This document shows positions 1-10,380 of a stretch of 64,000 nt of DNA, one piece after another. The number at the start of each line of letters is the position of its first letter. The stretch's first letter is position 1. The stretch is from Sinonovacula constricta (lineage: Eukaryota; Mollusca; Bivalvia; Cardiida; Solecurtidae). The notes below the pieces were generated by a model. That model was not told where the DNA came from and searched no databases. It saw nothing but the letters and a program-made list of their open reading frames with translations. Position numbers and translations under genes: made by a program. Location: positions 28,918,814 to 28,982,813 of the forward strand of contig CM017563.1 of NCBI GenBank assembly GCA_007844125.1. The letters are read 5' to 3'.

Positions 1-267
1 TCATGGTTAAGGAAAAAATGAGTTATTGATCATCTAGACCTATATCATCAAGCTGGAAGCTGTCTGATCAGTATCTACACTATTTGAAGCTGAGTTTCTT
101 TGCCTGTGGGTGTAAGCAAATAATTGTGTAATGCTTATATGCTGTCATTTAATTCATCCTATAAGGATTGTTGCGTGTATTTTCTTTGATGGACATTGCA
201 CTTTGGTTTCTCAATTCCATCTTCTCATGAACAGGATGCTACAACCATTTACTCTTCTCTGGTCATT

Positions 268-540
268 TCCTTTCCTATACACTATGTGGAAGTTTCTTTT
301 CAATGACGTCACTTAATTTATTTATCAAATAAAACGTCAGCGTTTGGACATTTTTTTTCCATACAGATCGGATTTCTTTTCATTGCATGTATTTGAGAAA
401 CCCACCAGGAAGTGCGAGGTTAGAGCTCTGTAAAACAGGTTTAAGCACCCCAGTCGGTCCATATTGCCGACTGACCGTTCCAAGGCGGTAACTATCGGGT
501 TTGCTCTTTTTGTTAAATGACTCAACACAGATTTCTTCTT
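268..540 (-). repeat. Dispersed repeat family X, copy 1
   Basis: On the minus strand this stretch matches four other places in the window (about 725-1045, 14388-14700, 30063-30368 and 52212-52385). The shared core holds a TTGGAACGGTCAGTCGG motif. A perfect 7-bp stem lies at 451-473: CAGTCGG, a 9-nt loop, then CCGACTG. The similarity continues through a GCACTTCCT block to a GCTGACGT block near 330, and ends near an element reading CCACATAGT on the minus strand. A 90-residue open frame on the minus strand here is only a translation of the repeat. I do not recognise the family. It could be a MITE or a SINE-like element, but no tRNA boxes or terminal inverted repeats are evident. Confidence 0.7.
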
Positions 541-724
541 ACTTTTACATTTTGCTTGCATGTGTATACCTTTGTCTTGTGTTTTTTCATTTTTTTGTAT
601 ATGTTGCAATGTTTATAGGGCTTTGTCATATATTTTTATTATACATAAACATGGCAAGATAACCGGGTAAAGTTATAAACTTATTTGTTTGTAGGCCTAC
701 TAATAAGTTCTGGCACACTATGGA

Positions 725-1045
725 TAAGCAAATAAGAAAAGGTCCTATTAAAATTTCCACGGATATTTAAAATTTATCTACCATTAGACAAAGGCAAACA
801 AGGTAAATGTAAATGTGACAAAAACACAGAGACGAGACATAACACACATAAAGAAAAACCATCAGTTACCGCTTGGAACGGGCAATCGGCAAACGGGCCG
901 ACTGAGGTGCTTGAACCTGGTTTGTTGAGCGCTCTAGAACCTCGCACTTCCTGAAGGTTTTTCTATCAAACAAACAGTGTAAACAACAATATCCCGTCAA
1001 AGTGAAACAACTAACAGGAAGCACCTGCATCGGGGTTTAAAACAG
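725..1045 (+). repeat. Dispersed repeat family X, copy 2
   Basis: This is the plus-strand partner of copy 1, so the two form an inverted pair about 200 bp apart. It shares with the copy at 30063-30368 a long stretch beginning near AAGAAAAGGTCCTAT. That stretch runs through ACAAAAACACAGAGACGAGA, the GGAACGG core (about 866-905) and the tail CCCGTCAAAGTGAAACAACT. The core stem is slightly degraded, with one mismatch in CAATCGG against CCGACTG. No coding capacity is seen. Confidence 0.7.
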
Positions 1046-1176
1046 ATACAATGAACTTATATACATACATGATATCTAGTAATAAAATAAACTATCAACA
1101 TATGTACAGTATGTACAGTAGATAAAAGCCTCGGCAACGTAAAAATCTCGGCAACGTAAAAACGAGATTAGTTTGA

Positions 1177-1250
1177 AATAAAACAGCCCAAGCGTTGATA
1201 TATTATAAGAACAAATAAAACAGCCCAAGTGCTGATATATAATAAGATCA
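1177..1250. repeat. Short tandem duplication, 37-bp unit
   Basis: Two consecutive units starting AATAAAACAGCCCAAG lie 37 bp apart (1177 and 1214) and differ at a few positions. Just upstream (about 1127-1165) a shorter unit containing CTCGGCAACGTAAAAA is also doubled. The CCAAGCGTTGATAT part resembles the CCAAGCGCTGACGT segment of family X near 14565, so this may be an extension of family X copy 2. Confidence 0.6.
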
Positions 1251-1259
1251 ATTTAATTA

Positions 1260-3025
1260 TGGCATACAATGCCATGACACCATATGCTAAAAGTGTCAAA
1301 AGTGAAATGTAAAAAATACGAAAGAAAACATCGAATTTTAGAAAACAACCTACCAACAAAATACAATGTAGTATTGTTAAGAGTTAGAAAGTTAAAAAAA
1401 AAAGAAACATATCATAAAAAGCCGAGGATTTATCCGCAGTTGGCATATTATATATAATAGAGGTACCACAAAATCCCGATGTACTACCTACTGTGCAATC
1501 TCACGTAAAGGGTATGGAGACTGCTCAAGTTGTCTCACCTATATAGGGCACGACTGGACGTTGATTTTAAGACAGCATTTTAGCTGTATAAAATGCATTC
1601 TCATTTACTCCGACAACAACATCACTAGGATTTGAAATTTAGATTTTCTATGATAATTAAAATCATTTGAAAGACTACATTTAGATCAGATTTTGAAAGG
1701 TTAAATGGAAATTAAAAAGTAGAGAACAAAAGCTTGAATAATAAGGCAAATGTTTTGCTGTGAGGCTTAAGAACAAAATGATGTATTAAATATCGGCGAT
1801 ATTTTAAGGTCAAAGCGCCGCAGGCACTGTAGTGGTCAGTGATTGAACATTAAGTTTAACTAGTTAGACAGCAGTCATTCCTTTTACGACAAGATTGTCA
1901 GACTAATTGCATTTCAGGAGGACAAACCTTTGTGTTTTTTATTATGACAAACTGTTGTGATTAGACTGTTCATTACAAACAATACAAGAGGGAATAATCA
2001 TGGCAAGGGTTTTATTAAAAATGGGATCAAGCATCCTCGAAATGGCAAATAAACCTTGTAAATAGTAAATAATGCGAGTTATATTTTTTCTCTATATGCG
2101 GCTATGGTAGTCGTAACTTATACAAAAAGTTAAGTCAAAATAAGTGTAGGAATGTGAACTTATTTAATAGTTTGAATATCTTACTCTGACATCTTATTCT
2201 TATATTGAAATGGTTCAGAAAGATGACAATGGATTAAGTATTACAAAACATGTAGGTTTCAGTTTAAAGGAATGGCTGTAGTAGTTACACAGTTGTCTTT
2301 ATAAGGACTATGTTAAAATCAAAATCGGGAATGCAATTGCAAAAAGGCAATTTACAGTAGTAAATGTGTTACTTAAACTGTAGGTTAATAATGGCGCACA
2401 AAGAATGCAAGGAACAAAGAATGAACATAAGCCCATCATACGAATAAAGACTTGTTAAAGTCATATGCTACACAAACCTTTTAAACCGTATTAAATACAT
2501 GGGTTTTTTTACTTTGAGGAGTAAAATATTGCTATTTTGCTAAAATGTTCTGCAGTTAGGAGAAACGAAAACAAGGCATTATCTTCATTTCATAACTAGA
2601 ACACTGCCCCTTACCTAAAATTCGTGCATTCTAATATCGACCAGGGACCTGCATGTTATGCACTTAAAGGTAACAAAATAATGTTACTGGTTATTTATAG
2701 AGAATATATCATCTACACATATTGTAAGTATATGGTTTTATTTGCATATATAAATGAACAATATCTGTTTAGGAGTTACAATTACCTTGAACGTAGTATC
2801 CGACAGCTCGGACGATTATTTTTATTGAAACAACCAAATAAATTATTGTTAGCTGAAAACGTCCTGCAAAATACTGTTTATAAATGTATGCTGTACATCT
2901 ATTTTTTATTTGTTTATAGTGTTTTTTTGTTTTGTTTTTTGTTGTTGCTGGATTTTGATGAGTCATTTTTGTTGTGTTTTTATTTTTGTTTTGCGTTTGT
3001 TACTTTTCGCCGACACAGTTAGTTT
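1260..3025. other. No gene recognised
   Basis: A+T-rich sequence. The longest open frame (2624-3022 plus, 132 residues) is rich in Phe, Leu and Tyr from T-rich codons and shows no domain I recognise. I treat it as non-coding. Confidence 0.5.
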
Positions 3026-3027
3026 CA

Positions 3028-3230
3028 TATTGGCCAGGTCCGGCTAATTCTTTGCGGAGTTAGACCCCAAACCTACGTATTGTTAGAACCACCGACGCAC
3101 CGCAGGTAAACTGGGAAAACCTCCCTAAATTAAAGTTCTCGTCCCGACAGCGACTCAAAGACATGCAGTGAGGGGATGAGGAGTTACAAGTAAGCGAATC
3201 TAACAGCAACACCACGGCGCCCCACATTGT
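3028..3230 (-). mobile_element. SINE family B copy, degraded
   Basis: Read on the minus strand, this contains GACGAGAACTTT, then a GTGGTTCTA block, then GTTTGGGGTCTAACTCC. These line up in the same order with 41748-41960 (GTGGTTCTACGCAG then TGTCTGAGGTCTTTCTCC), with 5287-5384, and partly with 35125-35368. The tRNA-like head is too diverged to read clearly. The call rests on similarity within the window; the family name is unknown. Confidence 0.5.
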
Positions 3231-3234
3231 TGTG

Positions 3235-3675
3235 AAAATGGCGCACCCTTCTGCTCATTACAAATACGTAATTTCTATCTGAGTCACGATGCACAGAAAG
3301 CTATTTTTAACTGAGAAAACCATGCGATCATTACTTTTGAGATCACGTTATATTAACATCTGGGTAATCCATTGTAACATTGATCTATTTTTACCAGATA
3401 TACTTATCGTGCTTATTTAAAGATTTGGAAAGAAGAAGCTATTAGAGCAATTTTGTCACAATTTGTACTGTCAAACAAGTAAAGTAGTGTTCGCCTTTAA
3501 TAAAACCGAAGTGTGACCCACAACAGGGGTAAAATATTGTTACAGGTGTAGGCAAACTGTCGGATACCAGGTTTAAAACAGTAGTTAATACCTTGTTTCT
3601 TTCTGTCATTATCTACTTTGCTTTAAAACTACTTATGAAATAAATGAAAAATAAAAGAGGAGATAAAAATGGCCT
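3235..3675. other. No gene recognised
   Basis: Plain A+T-rich sequence between a SINE remnant and the start of a LINE fragment. I see no open frame, repeat or motif to report. Confidence 0.5.
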
Positions 3676-4935
3676 AAGCTTTCTTTGCTAAATGTCTTAT
3701 ATAAAATTGCCTCAGCTTCTTTAGGGAACCGATTAAAAAAATTCTGCATAATAGATATATAGGAGAAAATATAAGAACAATATACAATTTAATATTTTAT
3801 ACAGATAAGCAGAACATCCCTGGACTTCTTCTACTTATAGACTTCGAAAAAGCGTTCGACTCTGTTTCATGGTCCTTCATAAATAAAGTCCTGCCAGTTT
3901 TTAATTTTGGACCAATTTTTATAAATAGGATCAACACATTTTATAAAAACATAGAATCGTGCTGCATAGTAAACGGGCATTTGTCAGATTGGTTCTACCC
4001 GGGGCGCGGCTGTCGTCAAGGGGACCCCATATCCCCTTATATATTTATTTTATGTGCTGAGATACTGGCCATAATGGTAAGGGAAAACTCAAATATTAGA
4101 GGAATCAGTATAGGAAATATAGAATTTAAAATTTCACAATTTGCCGATGAGACTTCTATAATTACAGTTGGCAGTGAAAAGTCTCTCATAAATACTATTG
4201 AAACCTTAAAGCTATATGCCCAAGCCTCTGGCCTTCACATTGATATTGACAAAACCAAATTAGTATGGATCGGTAGAAACAAAAACAATAATTTTAAACT
4301 ATTACCTGAATTAAACATGTCTTAGGATAAACAATTTACACTACTAGGAATAAAATTTAATTATACTTTAGAAGGCATGGTCCAGCTAAATTACGAGGGA
4401 AAAATTAAAGAAATTAAGTCCTTACTCAGTTCGTGGTCAAGAAGAGCACTAACACCAATTGGAAAAATCACTGTGATAAAAACACTTGCATTAGCAAAAT
4501 TAGTACACTTAATTCTATGTCTGCCAACACCCAAACCGAAAACATTAGCTCAAATAAACAGTTTATTTTTCAACTTTCTATGGGAAGGAAAACCTGATAA
4601 AGTAAAGAGAAGCTTAATTTACACTGACTTTTCCCAAGGTGGTTTAAGAATGATTGATATTTTCTCTTTTTGTACCTCACTAAAAATAACATGGATCAGA
4701 AAAACAATTGTTGAAAAAAAGAAATATTTGGACATTGAGAAATATTGTAATAATGATATGTCTGGATTTTAAAAGTAGGCCCAGTATATGTATCAAAAAA
4801 TCTAAAGCATGTAGAAAACCCCTTTTGGAATGATGTAAACAAATCATATGACACCTTTTATTCACAGTTACAGCCGAAAACCAAGACGAAGTTAAAAGTG
4901 TATTTTTGTGGCATAATAAAAATGGCCTAAACTGT
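3676..4935 (+). pseudogene. Tx1/L1-type LINE reverse transcriptase fragment
   Basis: This is a remnant of the ORF2 reverse transcriptase of a non-LTR retrotransposon. Going downstream, the plus-strand frames show LLLLIDFEKAFDSVSW (RT motif A, about 3825-3875), GCRQGDPISPYIF (motif B, about 4007-4045) and QFADETSII (motif C, about 4136-4162). Next come ASGLHIDIDKTKLVWIG and a thumb/C-terminal part with LLSSWSRRALTPIGK (about 4410). The motif style is that of the L1/Tx1 group. Damage includes an in-frame stop at 4323-4325, a frameshift near 4768 after which KVGPVYVSKNLKHVENPFW continues in another frame, and a deletion before motif A. The second catalytic aspartate of the expected FADD reads Glu. 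The endonuclease half is absent, so the copy is 5'-truncated and dead. Confidence 0.85.
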
Positions 4936-4974
4936 TGGTCACTAAACACATAGATTAATTTTGATTACACAACT

Positions 4975-5016
4975 TTCGAAGGAGAAGAGTTTGACGTTAC
5001 AGGGGACTTGAATATC
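4975..5016 (-). repeat. Left arm of a perfect 42-bp inverted repeat
   Basis: All 42 bases are the exact reverse complement of 5605-5646. The minus-strand reading begins GATATTCAAGTCCCCTGTAA. Beyond this arm, on the minus strand, sits a tRNA-like A-box context (TAGCGCAGTGGTTAGAGC, about 5023-5040), suggesting the arms come from a tRNA-derived SINE. Confidence 0.85.
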
Positions 5017-5045
5017 AGATGCTCTAACCACTGCGCTATGAAAGT
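5017..5045 (-). mobile_element. tRNA-like SINE head fragment
   Basis: Read on the minus strand, CATAGCGCAGTGGTTAGAGC followed by ATCTGATATTCAAGTCCCC resembles a tRNA A box followed, with most of the anticodon arm missing, by a B-box-like end. It resembles the head at 10272-10376. It is too short and deleted to be a tRNA gene. Confidence 0.5.
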
Positions 5046-5286
5046 GAGACAACAGAGACAATTTGGAACTTATATTAAATCCCTGCTCCTTTTCAATATG
5101 TGACGTCACCGTTATTTCGCACATTTGATTGCCACGCAAAATAGAACAGAATATAACTTAATGGCTTCATTTGGCGCGGCGGTTTAATTATTATTAATAC
5201 GATTCAGTTCTAACCAATGGCTTTTGCCTTCAGCATTGCTTAAATAGTTATAAATGGTTATACATTTTTAATACATATTCAACTAT

Positions 5287-5384
5287 AGTACACCAGTGGT
5301 TCTACCGAGAAAATTGTCTGGGGTCTTCCTTAACCAAAAAAACAACAACAACAAAAACAACAAAAAAAAAAAAAAAAAAAAAAA
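5287..5384 (+). mobile_element. SINE family B 3' fragment with A-rich tail
   Basis: CAGTGGTTCTACCGAG followed by TGTCTGGGGTCTTCCTTAAC matches the corresponding part of the copy at 41748-41960. It ends in a tail of AAC repeats and then a long run of A (about 5337-5384), as expected for the 3' end of a SINE. Confidence 0.6.
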
Positions 5385-5604
5385 CATGTCGCTTTAATGA
5401 CAATAATTGCGTCGCTGCTAAACGAACTGAACAGTTTCAACATTCAATGATGATCTAGTACCATATATGTGTAAGCACTCGTTCAAACCAAGAAATACAA
5501 AACCTAGAAAACATACTGAACAAACTCATACAGCGGTGTTAAACCATATAGAATATCTCTCCAGAGCGCTTGTCGTCTTTTATGTTGCGTCTAGGAAACT
5601 TAAG

Positions 5605-5646
5605 GATATTCAAGTCCCCTGTAACGTCAAACTCTTCTCCTTCGAA
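5605..5646 (+). repeat. Right arm of a perfect 42-bp inverted repeat
   Basis: Identical over 42 bases to the reverse complement of 4975-5016, with 588 bp between the arms. The sequences beyond the arms do not match. This argues against simple transposon ends and for two SINE fragments in opposite orientation or a local rearrangement. Confidence 0.85.
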
Positions 5647-5849
5647 TACGGACATTGACCTATATCCAGACGTATGCATGGGTAAGTTCGCGATTGATTC
5701 AGTATTTATTAGTAAGTGGTCTGTTAAGTGCCCGCACCCGATTGCTACACAATATGCCCCGCCTTTTTCGGAAGTACCTTTTGATTCTCATTAAATGTAT
5801 TTCAGACAGTATACAAGTTCCGCATAATCCCATTTTTCATGATTAGGCA

Positions 5850-5922
5850 TCGTCATCATCATCCTCATCCTCATAATCATCATCATAATCATTATCATTA
5901 TCATCGCTCACATCATTCGGCA
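5850..5922 (+). repeat. CAT/ATC trinucleotide microsatellite
   Basis: Imperfect CAT/CATAAT repeat directly upstream of the R2-group LINE fragment. It may mark the truncation point of that element. Confidence 0.8.
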
Positions 5923-5935
5923 CAGCGACATCGTG

Positions 5936-7125
5936 ATAAGACTTAGTGTTGCACAAAGCAGGTTGGGGTTTGGGTACATTACACGTTCACGTTTGAGCAA
6001 AGCCAGTGAAAAAGAACGACGTACCCTAGTGCAGGATGAAGTCCGCCGAATGGAAGAGGAAACCAGCCTCACTAAGGCTGTAACCCTCAAGAAGCCGGGG
6101 AAATGGCTTAACTGGGAGGGCGCACAGCAGAGAAAGTTCACATGGAATGACATCTGGGCCATGGAAGGCGACAGACTTAGTTTTCTACTAAAGTCTGTCT
6201 ACGATGTGCTTCCAAGCCCAACAAATCGTAAGACTTTGGGCCTATCCGAGAATCCAAACTGCAAACTCTGTGGCCGCCCAGCGAATCTGGAGCATGTGCT
6301 GAGTTCGTGCAGGACAGCCTTGTCAGATGGCAGGTACAGATGGCGCCACGACAAGGTACTGTCATCCATAGCAGAACACATAGACCCGGCAAGACGTGTA
6401 CAGAAGACAGTCAGCAAAGGCCCTTTACTCATTTCCTTTTTCAAAGCAGGGCAAGAGGGCAAAGGAGCAAAAAGTGCGTTTGGAATCCTAGGCACTGCCA
6501 GTGACTGGAAACTGGAGGTAGAACTGAAGAGCCAACTTAAATTTCCACAAGAGATCACCGTGACCAACCTAAGATCAGACATGGTTGTGCTGTCACTTTC
6601 AACCAAACAAGTAGCCTTGGTTAAACTGACAGTACCATGGGAAGAGAGAATTGAGGAGAGCTTCGAAAGAAATCTCACAAAGTAGCAGGCCCTCACAAAG
6701 AGTTGTGTTGAAAGAGGTAGGAAGGCATGGTGTTTTCCAGTGGAGGTACAGTAGGCTGCAGATGATTTCCAGCACAGTCACTGTGGCGCACTTTCTGCTG
6801 ACTTGGGATAACTGGACAATCACAGAAGAGAGCCTTATCGGCTATTGCCCGAGAAACAGAAGGCGCCTCACTGTGGATTTGGCGAAAAGGGGAGGAACTG
6901 TGGGTTGGAGGCCACAGTGCAGAGAAGTAGTCAGCCACCAAAATTTGGCCAACGAGACAGAAGCATACTATCTCCAGGCCGGAATCTGATCAACTCCGGT
7001 CGGCACACAATAGGAGGACGTTGTTGGTAAGTGCCGAAACGTCCGATGAATGTGGCACCCACCTGATGATGGAGATATTAGCAGCATTTAATGCTGTATC
7101 TTACAACTAACCGGCATTTGGTAGG
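5936..7125 (+). pseudogene. 3' end of an R2-group non-LTR retrotransposon (zinc finger and restriction-like endonuclease)
   Basis: An open frame of roughly 250 residues (5936-6685) has, at about 6258-6308, the zinc-finger signature CKLCGRPANLEHVLSSC. Its spacing, C-x2-C-x7-H-x4-C, is that found downstream of the reverse transcriptase in R2/R4/NeSL-group LINEs. After it comes LRSDMVVLSLSTKQVALVK and then LTVPWEERIEESFER (about 6565-6670), the position of the PD-(D/E)xK restriction-like endonuclease. The expected Pro-Asp reads Ser-Asp and the expected acidic residue before LTVPW reads Lys, so catalysis is probably lost. A stop at 6683-6685 is followed in shifted frames by further homologous-looking sequence to about 6987, then a 3' untranslated part. 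The reverse transcriptase is missing. The group assignment comes from remembered family architecture. Confidence 0.7.
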
Positions 7126-7427
7126 AAGCACTGAACATTTAAGTAGATCTAAATATTGTTTCATATTTTGTTATATTAGCAGATACTTGTTTATGCTGAA
7201 TCCGGAGGTAAAGCGTTTGTTAAACTAAACATACATTATTCGGACACCTGATATTTTTCCAATATTCTTTGGAACCGATGGATGCTCCCCCGGTTATTAC
7301 CGGGACACAGAAAAAATATACCATTTGTAGCACAAAAAAGCTCAGTTTACATACACTGTCACGTGTTGCTTTGCTTATATTATTTGAATCTCCACAAACA
7401 AGGTATGTCATGTTAAACTATAAGCAC

Positions 7428-9413
7428 CGGTCTCACTGAAAAAAAGGATGATTTGCGAATGAATTGCGTATAGACATTAAACAAAATGGGCATTCGTTGT
7501 CATCCGCAATATAATTTACAAAAAGTTACGAATTTTCCGCAATAGTGTGCGAACAAGAACGTTATAATTTACGGAAACACCAATAATGTATTGCGAATGA
7601 ATCACGAATAAGAGATGATAGCACTGCGAATGTCCAAAAAAAGTGTAATCTTGACGAATGGATTGCGAACATCACTAATATAAACCGGGTATATTGTGAA
7701 TGGATACCGGATATATTGCGGAAGTTGCGCGAGCATCACGAATATATACCGGATCTATTGCGAATGAAGTCAGGAAACTGCGTTTGTATTGCACATGCGG
7801 GGCATCTCCTTTGCGTCCGCAAAGCGGAGATAAAAACCACGGCGCTCAGCAGATTTCCTCAGTATTCACAGTGACAACATAGCGACAAGATGACTTCAAA
7901 GCAGAAAGGTCTTGCCAAATGAGAGAATGAGTTCCAAGGACGCTGGGGAAGAAGAAGAAGAAGGATGTTCAGGAAGAGGAAGAGAGGACCCTTTCTCCCG
8001 CCCTATCAACGCATTCTCTACAACTTCCTTAACAATCTGTAGTTGAAGATTCGCTCTTCCATGGTCAGGTTCCTTGCGCTGTTGGCTTCATCAGGAATGT
8101 TCGTAAGGCGAAAGCGTCATCACCCTCAATGAAGTGTGGAACATCTCGCGTGTCATTGGGTAGGGGTCTGGACGTGGCCAACCAATGATGTTGTCATTCT
8201 CCATTCCTTGCTTCAACTCACTGTGGTTGTATATTCGGGATGCTGCGCCATTCTCAGATACGTCAGTCCCAAAGGAACTTGTAGTCAGCACTGACCACGG
8301 CATACAATATGACGCAGAAGAAACCCTTGTAGTTTTAATATTCAGACCCTGTGTTGGAGTGGGGGCTTTGCATGCCACATGTTTGCCATCAATGGCACCA
8401 ATAATATGAGCGAATTTCCACCTCTTCAGCCAGTCGTTAGAAATTTGGCGTCATTTTAGTGGTAGGGTAAGTCATCTGCTCATCAAGGTACTTATCCACT
8501 ATGGCCTCATAGACTTCTTCAACGACTTTGCTGATAGTGTCGTGTGGCACCCTCCAGGCATACCGCATTTCCCTGTATTTGGCTCCTATTGCCACCTTTA
8601 GGCTCCAAGTTTTCTCTAAAGTTGGTTGTTGGTTTGGTTAGCCTGGGGGTGAGTCGTTCAACCAATTCATCAAACATTAGGGGCATTCTCATGAAGTTGT
8701 GAAAGGCAAGGAGGTCTTCATTGCGCAGCTCTACCATCAACAGGTCCATTTTTCTGCCAATCCATAGACAGCTCTTTGTTGTCTTCTTCGCGTTCTTCTC
8801 CGCCTTGATTTGACTTGAACCAGTTGATTGTTATGCTTTTGTATGGCAGCAACAACCAGTTGGCATCTTTGGAAATTCATGCTTGATCGTCACAAAAGGC
8901 AGCAGAATCAGGGTCTCTAACCTTCCACAGCTTCAGAACAAGGGTCTCTTACTTTCTAGAGAGGGTCTTCCACAGCTTCACTCACACTGATTCAGACTGT
9001 CCAATTTATACTATTTTTGGTGTACTTGAAGTGTTCGTAATTCATTCATTAAATGTTCGCAAATAGGATTCAATACAAACGCATAGTGCTCTACATACGG
9101 TGAACAGATGCAATGTACACTCTCCTAGTCCGCAATGATGCAGAAACGAGCGGTTCACAGCGAATGTGTTGCATATTAATTACGTATGTAATGCGAATGT
9201 TTTGCGAATGTATTGCGAATGGCATCCGCAATCAAAATTTTGAGGAGTTCAAAATTCCGGGAAACGGAAAAAGCACCAACGCGAATAAGTACGGACATAT
9301 GCAAATGTTTACCGTTAAATACCTGCATGTTTCACGAACATTGAGGATGTTTAACGAATATCAACAAATTTCAGCAATTCATCCGCAACCTATCCTAAAC
9401 GGCAGCGGGTCCG
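7428..9413 (-). mobile_element. PIF/Harbinger DNA transposon, decayed
   Basis: The element is delimited by imperfect inverted ends, 7428-7467 and the reverse complement of 9374-9413, which match at 27 of 40 positions with the best block GGATGAATTGC-like at the inner end. It encloses a broken Harbinger transposase on the minus strand. Both flanks inside the ends are crowded with GCGAAT/ATTCGC-type motifs (about 7450-7775 and 9020-9385). The exact outer boundary and a 3-bp target duplication could not be fixed, so the true ends may lie a few bases further out. Confidence 0.65.
7905..8805 (-). pseudogene. Harbinger transposase pseudogene (DDE nuclease)
   Basis: In different minus-strand frames the sequence reads, from N to C terminus, ELRNEDLLAFHNFMRMP (about 8680-8735), GAIDGKHVACKAP (about 8355-8405), NHSELKQGMEN (about 8200-8230) and [16 protein letters not shown] (about 8020-8070). 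These occur in the order of PIF/Harbinger nuclear transposases, where DGKH carries the first catalytic Asp and the late block lies near the last acidic residue. Several frameshifts and stops separate the blocks. The expected VENAFGIL-type end is disrupted after RLLRKL by a stop and probable deletion. No intact Myb/SANT partner frame was found. Confidence 0.8.
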
Positions 9414-9439
9414 CTCAACCAAAAATGTTCGGGCAGCAT

Positions 9440-10265
9440 AATAAATGAAAACAAATGCTTTTTAAAGTGCGTTTTTGCATTGCACAAAACAATATGGCAG
9501 CAACAGATCATGTGTGAGTGTAATTTTAAATGAAACCAAATAAAAGTACTAAAAATAGCATAGATCTAAATGTCATAGGAAGTGCATGCATGAGCATTTA
9601 GTCAGCGAAACTTGGGCTTACTTATCATTTGTTGCGCGTTTTGTGCCGTGTATTTTTCACTCGGATTTTTAATCGTGGTTAATCAGATTTACTTTTTTAC
9701 ATTTTAAAACTATTTTCACAAAATTTTGTTAAACCTGGGGAATAATTAAAAAAATAATATCACAGCGACGTGTTTATATAACAATTAAACATTTATATGC
9801 TAAAATTATGATGAGAATTGTCTTTATAAACGATTTTCTTGGTTTTGGAGTTCATGCCAGACATGCTATAAAGATGAGCAAAGCACTATATCGGCTATAT
9901 CTCAGGATAGATGTAGCCGAGTGAATAAAAATGACAATAATTTGTTATTATGCCATCCATATTGTAATATTTGTTCCTCTACGAAGTTTTAATACAAAAT
10001 ATGATGTAAAATATATACATATAAAAATATATGTACTTAGTGCTTTTAGCCTACGACGATAATCACATTTAATATTTCTTATTAGATAACTTGGGGAAAA
10101 ATATAGCTATAAACAATTGACTATCATTCGTAAGTTGACTCTGTTGTCGTGATTGCCAATAGAGATCTGTTCTGTATTGCGGGGCGTACACAAGGTGAGA
10201 ATTAACTGTGGCGTCACCTATTGAAATGCTTTGGAGCTGAAATATTAGTTCCAGATTAGTCGTTG
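9440..10265. other. No gene recognised
   Basis: A+T-rich spacer without open frames of note or repeats I can name. Confidence 0.5.
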
Positions 10266-10271
10266 ATGTAT

Positions 10272-10376
10272 CACCTCCATAGCGCAGTGGTTAGCGCATC
10301 TGACTGGTGATACAGAAGGTCGTTGGTTCGAATCCCACCAGTGCTACCCGTGGGTGCTGTCCGATTCAAGGCTTAA
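10272..10376 (+). mobile_element. tRNA-derived SINE head
   Basis: CATAGCGCAGTGGTTAGCGC is a good RNA polymerase III A box with D-arm context. GGTTCGAATCCCACC about 50 bases downstream is a good B box. The 5' bases before the A box do not pair with the bases after the T arm, and the anticodon arm has an extra base, so this is not a functional tRNA gene. The sequence then runs straight into the G/T-rich minisatellite. Confidence 0.65.
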
Positions 10377-10380
10377 CGAG

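Noticed and set aside
6199..6696. 165-residue minus-strand frame
   Set aside because: Antisense shadow of the R2-group zinc finger and endonuclease region.
10272..10345. Functional tRNA gene
   Set aside because: A and B boxes are good, but acceptor arms do not pair and the anticodon arm has an extra base; a SINE head fits better.
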